From: Tetrapyrgos nigripes
Taxonomy: Eukaryota > Basidiomycota > Agaricomycetes > Agaricales > Campanellaceae
Assembly (NCBI GenBank): GCA_013368315.1
Contig: JAACJM010000082.1
Span: 186,001 to 250,000, forward strand
Length of the DNA: 64,000 bases
Direction: 5' to 3'
How positions within the stretch are numbered: position 1 is the stretch's first letter; each line of letters opens with the position of its first letter. Positions 42,946 through 54,982 of the stretch are shown here, piece by piece. A program made the translations under genes and the position numbers. The notes beneath the pieces are model-generated. The model saw only the letters and a list, made by a program, of their open reading frames with translations, was not told the origin of the DNA and ran no database searches.

Positions 42946-45900
42946 TTATCTGCGTTTCTTGGATTTCGGCTTCGTCGAATCTGCCGCCTGATCGGTAACG
43001 CTAGTCAGAATGATCCTCCACAGCGGAAGACGGCACATACCTTCTCGGTTCCTCGTTCAGTCTTTCTTGTAGCGGTTCTCTGTAAGCAGTAGCATGAGCA
43101 AACCATAGCATCAGTTCTAAAGAAGACGAAGATGACACACCGGTCGTCTGGCAGGCTTGGTTGGCTCAGTCTCTGCGGTACTGGGTGGTTGACTTCGCTT
43201 TCCCAACTGCGTCAAAGGTACATCGTCTTCATAGTCCGAGATCTCGTCCAAGCTAGCAAAGGTCTTGACAGTGCGCTCAGGTGGTTCAGGTACCGCAAAC
43301 GTAACTCGAGATATGGTTGATGATTTCGACGGAGGCTTGTCAGCAGGTTTGTCAGCAGGTTTGTCAGCAGGTTTGTCGTCGTCGTACTGGATGGTGTCCT
43401 CAAGAGGGGATGGCGATGGTGATTTTTTCTTCTACCAAGATCCCTTCAAATACCAGATAGAGGCCGAAAGTATGAGGAAAACTCACCCCGCCTGCAATAG
43501 GTGTCAGCGGGCTAGATGTCATCCACAAGTTGAGATCCACGATAGACTTGGGTTGAGTACTGCTCCCGGGCTCGTTATCCTTCTTCTTCAAGCATTTCGC
43601 CAAGGTAGTCTCGAGACCGTTGATCTTCTCCAGTAACGTTCGGTTCATGTTATCCCGCTACAGAGACGATGGGTTAGCTGATGCATGAGGAAGAATTGGT
43701 GAAAAGAGATACCCTTCGCAGCTCGTTGTCCTTCTCCACTATGTCCTGCTCGTACATGGATTGAGCGACAGCCATCAGCGAGTCCACGAAAGCTTTCTCC
43801 GAGTTGTTCTGGACGAAAGGGTAAGAAAGAATCCATCATACAAGCAATGAAACTTCACCAGATCCCCTTGCTTATACCGTTCCTGCAAAGACATCTGTCT
43901 CTCCCGCAAACGCTTGATCTCGGCGTCTTGATCCATAATCTTCTCGTTCAGTTCCGTAGAATCATCACCAGGACGACTAGCCAGAGCACTGCATTTGGCC
44001 TCCTCCGCCTGCAGCTCCAAGGTCCTAATCCGAAATTTGAGCTCCTCAGCGAGATCAATAGTCTTCTTCAGCCCTTGCTCAGCAATATCCGCCTTCTTCG
44101 CCTCAGCCTGTAGCGTCCGTTCGTAGAGCTGTTCCTGTTTCGCCAGTTCCCGCTTGAGATCTTCAGTAGAGGCAGTCAACCTGTCTTGTTGGGTCTTGGA
44201 ATCCTCAGTAAGTCGGTCTAGATTCTGTCGAAGGGAAGATTTTTGTTCTTGAAGGGCGGTGACTTCGTTCTTGTGCTTATCGAGGGATTTCTGAAGAGAA
44301 GACTTGTCTGCATGCAGGGCAGAGTTTTCCGAAAGGTATTTGGTAACGGTAGATTCTAGCCGGGAAGCGTCATCCCGAAGGTGGTCGAGAGATTCCTGGA
44401 GAGAAGTCTTTTCGGTCTGGAGAGTCACGAGTTCCGACTGGTACTTGGCATGGGAGGACTGGAGCTGCACGAGCTGGGACTGAAAGAGTCGAGCTTGTTC
44501 TTGTACCGTGGCAAGTTCAGTTCGGAGAGAAATATTAGATGACTCGAGTTTGGCGCAATCCTCGGAACGACGATCTAGAGCAGTTTGGAGAGAGGACTTC
44601 TTTTCCTGAAGGGCAGCGATATCGGAAAGGGAGGAGCCGAGTGAAGATTCCAGCGTGGCCTTTTCTCGACTGCATATATCGAGAGTGGAGCGGGAATTGT
44701 CGATATCCTGTTTGAGTTTGTCGATCATGGTCTGTAGAGCGACTTTCTGCTCCTCCAAGACAGCCAGTTCAACCTTAAACTTGCCCTTCATCTCCTCGAG
44801 TGCCGTCTAGCAGATTGTGAGCAAGAAAACATCGTAGATGAGTAACAGAAACTCACAGCGTGATTCTGTTGAGCCTGAAGGAGCCGATCCTGAAAAACAC
44901 GTCTTAGAAACACGTAAAAGAGCAAACAAGGAAGCATGAGAACCTGAAGGTCTCCACTATGTTCTTTCGTCAACTTCATGGTCATCGTTTGGGCGTCAAA
45001 TCGGTCTTGAAGGACCTGGAAGCAAACGGCGACCTCTGAAATGCTCATAGGTAGTTACAATGGTGGAACGCACGCAAAGACGAGAGCTCAGTTGTCGTCC
45101 TCTGAAAACCATGCAATAAGTTAGCAAAGCTGCGCGGTGCACGAAAAAAAAGACGTACTCTTCCTCGGCATCCTCACTCTCCCGTTTCAGCATGGCAACC
45201 TCGGCCTCCAAACTTTTCACCTTCTCCAACCCATAATTAGCTTGCGTCCGCAAAACAGCTTCTTCGGCTCTGCCCTTCCTAATTTGTTCTTCTAGGGTAG
45301 AAATCTTCAACGTGGCCTTGTCCAATCTGTGGATGAATAACGTCAACAATTAACGCACATTATCAGTGTTGGATACCCAGGCTTACGCAGCACTCTTCTC
45401 TTTCAACGCAATAATTTCGTCCTGTTTAGCGCGAATAGTATCCTGGGTAGCAGTGTATTTGGAAGTGGAGCTGGAGTCTTGGTGTGAGAAGGAACCCAAA
45501 ATATCATAGGTCGAAACGTACTCTTCCAATTGTTTACAGACATCATCAAGTTTATCGGAACGCATGCGTAGTGTTTCGTTTCTATCAAAACGGGAATTAG
45601 CTCAGCCATCGGAAATCGGAACGAACCACATCAAAGAAGTACTCTTTCATTATGTTTTCTAGTTCCAATTTACGTTGTTCCAGCTGCTCCGTTAAGCTCG
45701 CAATTCTATGTCGGATACAAGTCAGCCCTCTTTACGGCGATGATCGAACATGACAAACCTCTCGTTAGCATCTTTAAGCTGAAGCTCGAGTCTGTGGCCT
45801 TCAGAAAGAATATCGACAGCTTCGCTTTCCCTTTTGGCTAAGCGACCGGCAATTTCTTGAACTTGATGACCTGTAAAGCCGTGAGTGAGGGTCATAGAGC

Positions 45901-47450
45901 CTGAGTTGATGCAAAAGGACGAACCAACTCCCTCCCAGGCATTAATGCTCTTCGTTAAACTGCTGCCTTCTCCTTTCCTAAACTCTTCGAGGTCCTTGAT
46001 CTTCTCCTTTGATTCCGCCAGCTCGGTACTGAGATTATGAAGTTTGTCGCGAAGGAGGTCGATAACTCGTTGAGCTGAGACATGAACATCTAGCACCAGC
46101 CTTGGTCATGAAGAGAGTTGGTCAGAACTCACCACTGTTACGCTCCTCTTGCAGCTCTTGAACCAGTCCACGTGTTTCATCGCATTTCAGCAAGTGTCGT
46201 CCTGAGGTATCGAAATAGGCTTCGACGTCTGGAAATGACGAAAAGGTCAGTATATGCGCATATGCGACGGCGATGACGGTCACCTTTAAGGTCATTAGCA
46301 GCAGACTTTTTCACTGCTGCAATCTCCTCCCTGACTACCCGAAGATTTTCTTGGGACGTCTCGTAAAGGCCTTTCAGCTGTTCGAGTTCACGTTCCAGCG
46401 CTTCGTATCTGGTCAAGAAAAAGGGTCAGGGACGACTTCGTGGTCTGAAGAGTAGCTGCTTTACCTCTTCCCAAGATTGTCGATACCCCGCTTGGCAGCA
46501 TCCTTGATCTTCTCAATCTTCATCTCTCCCGCTTTGACTTTGCCTTCTGACACGACAAGAAGCTCTTTCATCTTCGAGGCTTGCTCATCTCTCTCCTTGA
46601 CCGAGCTGAGCAAAGTAGCGTTGGAAGCCTGAGTCTCGTCCAACTGAGTCCGGGTCTGAGAGTGCTCCTCCTCGCTAGTCTCTGCAGCTGCTCTGCTCTT
46701 CTCAGATTCTTCCTCGAGCTGAGAGACGCGTTGCTCAAGGTCGGTAATGGTGTCCTGGGCCAAAGAAAGCTGAGACCGAAGGTTCGCCGTAGTCACGCGC
46801 TAAAACAAGCAAAAAACATGGGTATATGCGCGACAAAATGGCGGTATAAGACATACCTCGTCAGCTAGTTGAGCTTTGACCATTTTGGCTTCCTTCAGTC
46901 TCCGATTCATGAGCTCGGAGAAGTCTTGATCATCGGCATCATTTGAATCAAGCAGAGAAGGGGCCTCAGACCCTGCTCGGGAGGCTGCTCTGGACTCTGG
47001 ACGAAGGGTTTGAGGAGTAGGGAGGTAACGAGTTTGGGGAATGTGGAAATTGGAGGTATATGCATTGTTGAGATGTTGAGACATGTCGTTGTCGGAGGCT
47101 GCCAAAGACGCGTTGTCAGTCACGATTCCAGTCACAGACGTCGGTTACTCACGAGATAAGGATTCATCTTTGGACCTGACTCGCTGAGGAGTCGCAAACC
47201 CGCCATTCAGAGGAAAGATGCGGGAGTGATGCTGCTGAGGAAAACGGCCAGATTGCGAGGCCTGGGGATGTTTCTGGGTGTTCTTTACGCGATTTGGGAT
47301 GGAAGGAAATAAACCAAGATTTGCTTGCTCTGGTTGGGCGAGTTTTGGAGCACCGACGTCGGCGTTGGTACGAGAAGCAAAGGGGAAAGGAAAGACCCTT
47401 GCTGCATGGCCGGGTCTGGACAACTTTGGGTCCTGATTGTCGTTCTCCAT
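42946..47450 (-). CDS. Long coiled-coil protein, function unknown
   Basis: Nineteen exons (47450-47153, 47098-46857, 46799-46465, 46408-46284, 46228-46133, 46089-45925, 45870-45759, 45705-45643, 45581-45387, 45326-45159, 45101-45074, 45015-44944, 44889-44857, 44806-43859, 43808-43713, 43657-43487, 43398-43141, 43079-43041, 42987-42946) sum to 1161 residues in frame. The disordered N-terminus is Pro/Gln-rich. Residues ~180 to 990 are nearly continuous heptad coiled coil (e.g. VELAVLEEQKVALQTMIDKL, SLQESLDHLRDDASRLESTV). The C-terminal region has three DKPA repeats, an acidic DEISDYEDD patch and a basic end KPKSKKRR that could be a nuclear signal. It resembles structural chromosome-axis, kinetochore or spindle-pole proteins in layout, but I recognise no family. 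Exons 11 and 13 (28 and 33 nt) are the least certain. Confidence 0.8.
43342..43377 (+). repeat. Three 12-bp tandem units
   Basis: GCAGGTTTGTCA repeated three times. It encodes a repeated Asp-Lys-Pro-Ala on the minus strand in exon 17 of the coiled-coil gene. Confidence 0.85.
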
Positions 47451-47592
47451 GGTGAGGAGTGTAATCCAAGAAAGCTGGGGCACGTCGTCAGCAACGTACG
47501 CGTCAAGAAAAGAGTCGGGAAGAAAAGAGCGCGAGTCGCGAATTCGAAAAGGACTCAAACACGTGACTTCTGTAGTTGTTCGCCGAACATCG

Positions 47593-50549
47593 ATGTCGGC
47601 GACGCAAGAGCACGTCTACTCGCCCTCGGACGACAGTGAAGGGTAAGTATGATGTCCTACTTGCTATACAGTATCTGATTGCAATATACAGGCCCGTTCT
47701 ACGGGATTTTGTAAACGAAACTATCGCACAAGAACTCGAACACCGGACACAAAGCCCTCATTCTCCCCGATCAGAGCTGTTATCCACAGTCCCATCTAGT
47801 TCGGCAGGCTTTCTTGCACATGGAATACGCGACAGCTCAGGCCGTCGTGGTCCTAGCAGGCGTTATCGTCAGGAACGTGAGCAGGTGTACAAGGATACGT
47901 CTCGTAGTGATCTCCTTCGTCTTCTCATAGAACATGAATATGAAAATTCCAAAATGCGCAAGACTCTTTACATGGTTTTCACTCGACTTGAGGAAGAGCA
48001 GCAACGCGCTGCAAATGCAGAAAGCAGTGTTGAAAATACGGTCCAACAGTTCAAGCTGCTAAACGATAAACGGCTTGCTGCGGAGCGAGAAGCTCAGGCC
48101 CTGGAGGAGCAGCTAACCCTCTACAAGGTGCAATACAACCTGGCTCAGACGGAGATCGCCAGTGCCCAGGAAAAGATCAGGGAACTAGCGCTGCAGAGGG
48201 ATGACGCAGAGGAGGTGGCCGAGAAAGCAAGGGGTGACGCGAGGAAAGTGAGAGAAGCTATGGGTGTTTGGAAGGCACGAGAGGAAGGAAGGAAACAAGG
48301 ATTTGAGGATGGATGGCGAAGAGCAAGGGAGGAGTTCAGTCTCGCAATGGGTAAACCAGTACCGGCTCTCACATATGAGAATGCCCTAGACGTTGCCTAT
48401 CCCCCATCTATTTTGGACGTTCCTCACACAAATAACGACGATGACGAGTCGTCTGGCCATGAATCTCCCCCTCGTAGACGAGTTCGACCTGCCATGCTGA
48501 TGGACAGTGCTCCGTCTGAGCCTTCAACTCACGCTGGGCCAAGTGACCCCATAACGGTTGATGTCGTCAGTCCATCTCCAAAGATGCCTCAACCTGAACT
48601 TTTTGTCGCACCTCCCTCACAACCTCGCTCCTCACGGCCACCTTCTCGTGCATCTCGTGCATCTCGTGCACCATCCGTCCCTCACTCTACCTCTCATTCC
48701 ATCTCTCATCCCATCCAACAACCCATCTTTCCTGCACCTCCTCCACGTCCACCGTCATCTCATGCTTCCCATTTAACGCGTACACCTGCTATCCAGATGT
48801 ACCCTCTAGATATTCCACCCGCCGACGAACTCACTTTTAATAACCAACCTCCTCCCGTCAGAACCAACTCTTGGAGACGGCGGCCAAAACCTAGACAACA
48901 GCAACCTCAGCAGCCGCCTCCGCCTCCACTACCTCACACTTGGAAACCAGACATCCCTCAGAGGCGTTCGCCCTCACCACGTCCTCCTGACAACTACATC
49001 CCCATTACGAATGGCGGTCAGATAATCTTGCCTCCACCTCACGAACTAGCCGACTACGCTTCACCTCAGGTCCTGTCGACCGAGCTTCCAGAACCAGGGA
49101 GAGTCTCTAGTCTCGACGGAGGTGCACGCCAGGCCCTTCCACAATCTCAATCTCGGGAGTCTTGGTCAGGCAGAGGTCGCACTACCGACGCTCGTCCAAT
49201 TGGTGAAGGATCCCAACCTCCAATGCAGGCACACAACAACGCCTCTTCTTCATCATGGTATCTCAACAAACAACAACAGTCGACCAGTACCCTTGGTAAT
49301 GACGAGCCACAAGAGAGGCGATCCATGGATTCTGCCTTCTCCCGCGGTTCTGAGGCTTCCACCAACATGTCGCACCTGGATATCCTCCGTGATCCATCAG
49401 AGGTCCAGAAACGTCCTGGTCTTGGAAAATCCTTCCGAAACATGTTCAAAGGGAAGGGTAAAGAGCGAGTTCTTAGTGTCATCAACGAGAACCCGTTGAG
49501 TAGACAAGGCAGCGTGAGGACACAAGACAACCCTGTCTTGGGGAGCCCCAATAGATTGTCTCACTCGTATGAACGACATAACTCAACACCCAGTGAAGTC
49601 AAACAACGATTTGTGGATAGCCTTCGATACGAAAACCCCGAAGATGCCGGTGCATGGCGAGGTCAACCATCTTCTAGTGTGGGTATAATTCTTTTGACCC
49701 AATAATCTGCGACTTATTCTTTTCTCTTCCTTAGGGTTCTCATCCTAACAGTGGGCACTTCCGACACGTCAGAGTACCATCCCAATTAACTATTCCTTCC
49801 CCTCTGTCACCACTCAACCATAACCAAGGGCATGGTCGCTCTCTGTCCACTGGATCAATAGGATACCCGTCTTCACAGAGACAATCATACGGAGGTGCCA
49901 ATGGTAGTCAAATGGGCGCCAGCGAAACCCATTCAAGAAGAAGAGTCTCTATGGCGCCAAGCAACGACACATCTGTTGGAGTTGGGGTTGAAGTTGTGCC
50001 ACCGGTAAGCACGGTTATTTTTGTTTTTTTTCGTATTAACTGCCACTAGACCCTATGTACTGATCCACGGTATAGTCCGGACCTCCATCCCTGGCAGATC
50101 ATTCCCGCTCTCATGCATCCAGTGAGAGGCTGCCAACTGTACCCAATTCACCAGAAAACAACCCAGCTCCTATGTGGCCTCACGACGGTGGCGGTGGACG
50201 CTCGTCTCGAAACTCGCGCATCGCCCGAGACCCCTCCCCTGCCCGCTCAAACATTTCTCGACCTTATGGAGCATCACCTTCAGGTGGAACAGAGCAACCG
50301 CTACGCCCAGCAAGTGTAGCATCTACTCGCTACTCTCGTCGTCAATCAGCTGCCCAGAGTGGTAGTGTCGATCCTGGTGCTAGCCCGGCATCAATCAGCC
50401 AACATATCCCAGGAACCCATGACCCAGGAGAATCCGAGGGGTTGAGACGTGTACCTTCCAGTCTTTCTATGCGCTCCAAAGGAGTATATGACCACTACGA
50501 TCCAAGTGCTTATGTGGACCCGGCGTTCTATGGACAGGCTTCATCATGA
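47593..50549 (+). CDS. Pro/Ser-rich protein with a central coiled coil, function unknown
   Basis: Four exons (47593-47642, 47692-49678, 49735-50004, 50076-50549) sum to 926 residues in frame. It starts MSATQEHVYSPSDDSEGPV. A helical, charged region at about residues 110-270 (ENSKMRKTLYMVFTRLEEEQ, EREAQALEEQLTLYKVQYNL, KIRELALQRDDAEEVAEKAR) is predicted coiled coil. The rest is Pro/Ser/Arg-rich and disordered, with short repeats (ASRASRAS) and poly-Pro. I do not recognise the family. It is divergent from the coiled-coil gene, with 142 bp between the two start codons, so the two may be co-expressed. Confidence 0.75.
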
Positions 50550-51516
50550 ACTATCTCCAACCTGTGCCACCTAGTGACCGTTTGACTGGGCCACTGGCTG
50601 AGCCCGAAACCGGAGTTTTCTTTTCAGCTTGTAGACTTCTCGTCATCTCTTGTTTAAATGTTCTGTCATGATCTGCTTTCACGTCGCATTCTTACTATGT
50701 TATTTGGTCAAGCACCTTACTCAATGTATCATAGATGTTCTTATAGATCTGATTTTGGATTTGCGTCTGAAGGCTGAAGACCCGAGTCATATTGCAATAC
50801 TTTAGGGAAAAATAATTACACGACTAGACCGCTATCCACGGGAGGCAGCTGGTACTCGCATTGGTGCTCCAGTCCTCTTTGTAAAAATGGGTGGTCTACT
50901 TACCAATATTTAAATAACCACACTCGGGCTGATGCAGTAGGTCCGAACATTCCGATGTCACGAGCATGGGCCGCTTTACTAAACAGTAACTAAAATATGT
51001 GTATGACCGCTTTACTCAAACTATAGTTAGCTCTATAGCTTCCGTCAACCAGCTTCATCCCCAGCTTCATCCTTCAGTCATTCGTTTTCAATCAAATTTG
51101 AGCCATTTTCAGCAAGCTCGAGGCAGAGTACTCATATCAGTACACACTCATATTGGAGCGGGCACACTGTGGCACACGGTAGACCTTTCTACGCTTTCAT
51201 CGGCTGCCTCGGGGCGCGCAAGGGGGGGCGCGAGTCTCAGGTTTGAGGATATACCCAAAGCGGAAAGATACGCGGACTTAATTGGCGATTTATATATATC
51301 GCCAATAGAATTCTATACGCCATTTTGCAAAACCCGAAAGACAAAACCCCGCCGGCCCCTGAATGGCTCGAAATTGATTTTTAGAGAAGATCGTCGTGCG
51401 AACTTTGAAGTCGAGATGTGTTATTGGTATTGCACATCGCATATAAGTGGATCGCTTGAAAACAGATCCTTTCCACTATCCCTAACTCTCTACTTCTCCA
51501 ACCTATCCTCTTCGAC
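50550..51516. other. Intergenic region upstream of the bZIP gene
   Basis: 967 bp holding the 3' region of the preceding gene and the bZIP promoter. A 173-codon frame (50999-51520) runs into the bZIP start but has no domain and ends four bases past the bZIP ATG; it is treated as non-coding. Confidence 0.45.
51442..51447 (+). promoter_or_regulatory. Candidate TATA box of the bZIP gene
   Basis: TATAAG in a CATATAAGTGG context, 75 bp upstream of the bZIP ATG. Spacing is compatible with a short 5' untranslated region; not otherwise tested. Confidence 0.4.
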
Positions 51517-52213
51517 ATGACTCGTGGCCGCAAGAAAGACCTCACTATCCCTCCATCCCGGGCTTTGACCCAACAACGCGACTATCGTGCTCGTAAAGCA
51601 AAATACGTCGCTGAACTAGAAGATCGCTATCGGAAGGTGGAAGCAGAGAATGTTTCATTGCGAGCAGAGATAGAAACATTGCGGGCAGGACTACCGTTTA
51701 CACAGTCAGTCGATTCACGAGTAGTAAGTCCTACCATATCTTCGCCGCTTAATATCCGTTGCTAAATGACCTACTCGACCTCAGTTATCCGCTTCCTCAG
51801 ACCTCCTTCGAGACCTTAATAACGTCTCCGCTGCAATCACCCGTTTCCAAACCCTGGCCTACTCACAAACCTCTATCCCACCACACGCAGCCGCAGTCCC
51901 AGCTGAGAATCCGGTTAATGGAACTGTACAAACACCGGCTTCGCGGTTGCGTCCAGCATTTTTCCCTTCACCCACGCCCTCTTCGTCTTCGCTACTCATG
52001 TCCTGTGACTCGGAAGGTCATTCCCCGTCAGACCGATCTTGGTCAGAAGAAAACTCCAGACCCCCTGAATCCTTGCGAAAAATACTGTGTGATTCTGATA
52101 TACCGACGTATTCATCTCCGGGGTATACGAGCCAAGACAAATCTCCCTCGCAGTCTCCCAGGGATTCAGAGAGAGGGGATTCTCCGGACCATTTTATGTC
52201 TGACCCTTCGTGA
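51517..52213 (+). CDS. bZIP transcription factor
   Basis: Sequence-specific DNA-binding regulator. Two exons (51517-51723, 51785-52213) sum to 211 residues in frame. The basic region and zipper lie at residues ~14-60: ALTQQRDYRARKAKYVAELE, then DRYRKVEAENVSLRAEIETL with a Leu-heptad pattern. The QRDYRARK basic region deviates from the usual N-x7-R signature, as in a group of basidiomycete bZIPs I recall with QRDYR. The remainder is Ser/Pro-rich and acidic (SPSQSPRDSERGDSPDH), a plausible activation or phosphorylation region. Target genes cannot be inferred. Confidence 0.85.
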
Positions 52214-54368
52214 ACCGTTCTCATCTGATCTCTTTTCACATATGTGAGTTCTCGATGGTGTCATTCCGCAACGCAACTTCCATGCTTACTTTTCACATCT
52301 AGGCTGTCTTACATTGCTGTACCATATTGTTTGCACTCATCCATCTCATACTTCACTTAATCTACCTGTAGTCAGTAGTTTTACTGGTCCTTATTGTAAA
52401 TACGTCCACCTCCTTAGGGTCGGTTTGTCGTTTGTCGTTCAGGAATTTTACGATAGTTACGCATGTATTTGTACCCTGCAAAAGATCACCATCTCCTTAT
52501 CACTTTGTGTTGCCTCAGTGAAAGTAATCATGTCACGACACTGTCAAGCACCAATTGAGACAGCGCCACTAGCGGGAGGACGCACATAGTGGTAGGGCAT
52601 CTATTCTCTATGCATGGGCACATGTAGACAAGCATCTACCTTGGAAATCGGAACAGATTCCTTGACTCCAGCTTTCAACTTGAATGGCCCTTGAAGGTCG
52701 CCATTCTTTTGATCAAATGGATGTCAGTGGCGTTGGCGTTATGGTGGTCTCTATCGACGTCCTGTCTTCATGAATCGACCCAGCTACGCGAGAGATGTAT
52801 TGGTACCAGACGTATATAACTGCATATTGAACGAGGATTATACTACATATAATTAAGCGTTATACATTGAAACGGATGGAGATGAGGGTTGCATACATAT
52901 CATTATCATTGACAATAATCGCAACTCATACACAAATGAACCGTCCTCAGATTACTATCCCTCGACAGTGGCGTCCTCCGTCAACCTTCAGAAATTCGAC
53001 GGCGACAAAATGATAATGGAATTGAAAATCGTCCATCCATGAAATTCACCTCTCTCCCTCAGTACGAGCGCGGATACACGTCCAAAGAAATGCATGTTTG
53101 ATTGACAGACGTTGCAAATTTAGGCAAAACATCGACAACAAAGGAGAGTGACTGTACCTCTTGCAGGGTCATTGACAGGTACATACTTCAGGAATAGTAG
53201 TGATAGTAAGTATACCTCATGTGGACCAGGTTGGCCATCCCGACTGAAAAACACCGAAGTCGGTGACACCTTGCCTGGAGCCAAGGTATGATTGATACAA
53301 TTTTTTGTTTACCGAAAATACTTCGCTTGGGTGAGTTCAAATGGACTCGCCCGCAGTGATCGATATCAACTGTACTCAATTCCTCTTACAATGTACATCC
53401 GCCTCACTCCCCGAGCCTGACCTTGCACGACGGGCCGTCTTTCACTGCATACGACAGGATCACCAAGGACGATCATTACAGTGCACAGTGGCAACACGGT
53501 CCCGCGGCATTTCCAAATTGGTCCGACTCGGATACTTGTCAGCTTCAGACAGATAAGCAACTTAAAGCAGTGTTGCAAGAGGTTGCAAGTCATCGCTCGC
53601 TCGGTCTATGTAGCAAGCACACGAACGTGATCCTCCTGGTCGACCAAACATCATCTTCTGCATCAGAACTTGATCTTGCTTCTGGGGAGATCTGGGTGGC
53701 ACTGTACAACTTTGAACTCGGTCAGACTCGGTCTCGGCGTTTTGCAGCGAGTTCCTTTCGGACTGAATTACAGCTGAATTAGAGGTTAAAGGAATTCGAC
53801 CCACTGAGTTCCAAAGACCCAGCCCCCAGCTGCAGTGTGAACATCCCTCATTGCATCTCGTTGGTTCTGCCAAATCCTTATGTATTGTGACTGCAAGTAC
53901 GCCAGTCTGCCACAGCGGATACATACTCTAGCACACAGTGGCACCGATGAGTACGGTCGTTTTCAATCTACTCGATGGTCGGTAAGTACGAGCTTCCGTA
54001 ATCATGAGAATTCGTTGGGCGGTTGAATGTCGAAAGAATGTTCTACAGAGTCACCGGCATACATACTGCAATGTAACGCTGGCCTTCAGTTCCTTGATGC
54101 AGGGGATCGATCATGAAGCTGCCAGGCCTGGCATGAAAAGAATGTACATACCAACGATTTGTACCTCCTTCAACGACTTCAATTGAGGCTTCTCATCGAC
54201 GGCCATGATTCCGAAACTCTGGCGTCAAACACAGTAGCACCTGTAAAGAGCCCGAAGGCAGGCAGATAGGGAGGGCTAGAACCCAATAGCAACCCTGCAT
54301 TTTGGAAAGATCTTCTGCGTCTCACTGCTCAGTCCTTAAAGCTAAAAGCTTAAAGACCCGTGTTACTA
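52214..54368. other. 2.2-kb gene-free region
   Basis: Only short overlapping frames on both strands (for example 53423-53782 plus and 53562-53924 minus), none with a recognisable motif or coherent exon chain. No gene, tRNA or element was identified up to the MITE. Confidence 0.5.
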
Positions 54369-54535
54369 CAGTCAACTCTCTCTTAAGGCATACCCCAGAT
54401 AATGCATACTCTCTCATAGGGCATACCTTTTGGCCGTGACGAAAACCCACTTTCCCTGCCAAAATGTTAATGCACTCTCGAAAGACATACCTTTTGGCCG
54501 TGACCGAGGGGTATGCCTTAAGAGAGAGTTGACTG
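54369..54535. mobile_element. 167-bp MITE with 28-bp perfect terminal inverted repeats
   Basis: The left end (54369-54396) begins CAGTCAACTCTCTCTTAAGG and its exact reverse complement forms the right end (54508-54535). Each end is flanked by TA (54367-54368 and 54536-54537), the target duplication expected of the Tc1/mariner-pogo superfamily; pogo-like elements typically start CAG. There is no coding capacity, so it is a non-autonomous element. Two internal copies of CATACCTTTTGGCCGTGA (about 54422 and 54487) lie in direct orientation. Confidence 0.9.
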
Positions 54536-54537
54536 TA

Positions 54538-54982
54538 GACAATTTGAGTGTTGAGCTTTTTCACAGGTGAGTTCTATATTCTCGTAGTTTCTGGCAAGTT
54601 TCTGACCTGGAATGTTGAACAAATCTTGGAGGCTCGTCTGCATCTCGTCTCCCAATACTATGATAGCCTGCATCCTTTGTTGAAGTAAGTTGCCGCTTCA
54701 TGAATCTGATCGAGACATCCAGACAAAATTTCGGCACAAACGAAGCCTTGACTTTGAAGAGCCAGAAGTAGACGGCCGATGGTTTGCAGATGGTGTGGCG
54801 CCACGAGAGGGGACTTTCACGATCACGCTATGTGACCTATGTGACAGAAATTCAAGCTCCGATTGAAACACGTAAAGGAAGGTTAGGGTTGGGTCTACGC
54901 GTTGTCTGTTTCTTTGTCTCCCTCCTTCATCGACGCGTTCCTCTTTTCCTTTCTTGACGCGTACTTTTCTACAAACGCCACG
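54538..54982. other. Upstream region of PCNA
   Basis: 445 bp between the MITE and the PCNA start codon. It contains several ACGCGT/GACGCG words (54898-54962), similar to the MCB (ACGCGT) elements of fungal S-phase genes: ACGCGT occurs around 54897-54902, with related GACGCG near 54932 and 54956. This suggests, but does not prove, cell-cycle control. Confidence 0.4.

Noticed and set aside
50999..51520. 173-codon frame upstream of and overlapping the bZIP start
   Set aside because: No domain; includes promoter-like AT-rich sequence and the presumed TATA box.
53423..53924. Overlapping 119- and 120-codon frames on opposite strands
   Set aside because: No recognisable motif on either strand, mutually overlapping, and no supporting exon chain.
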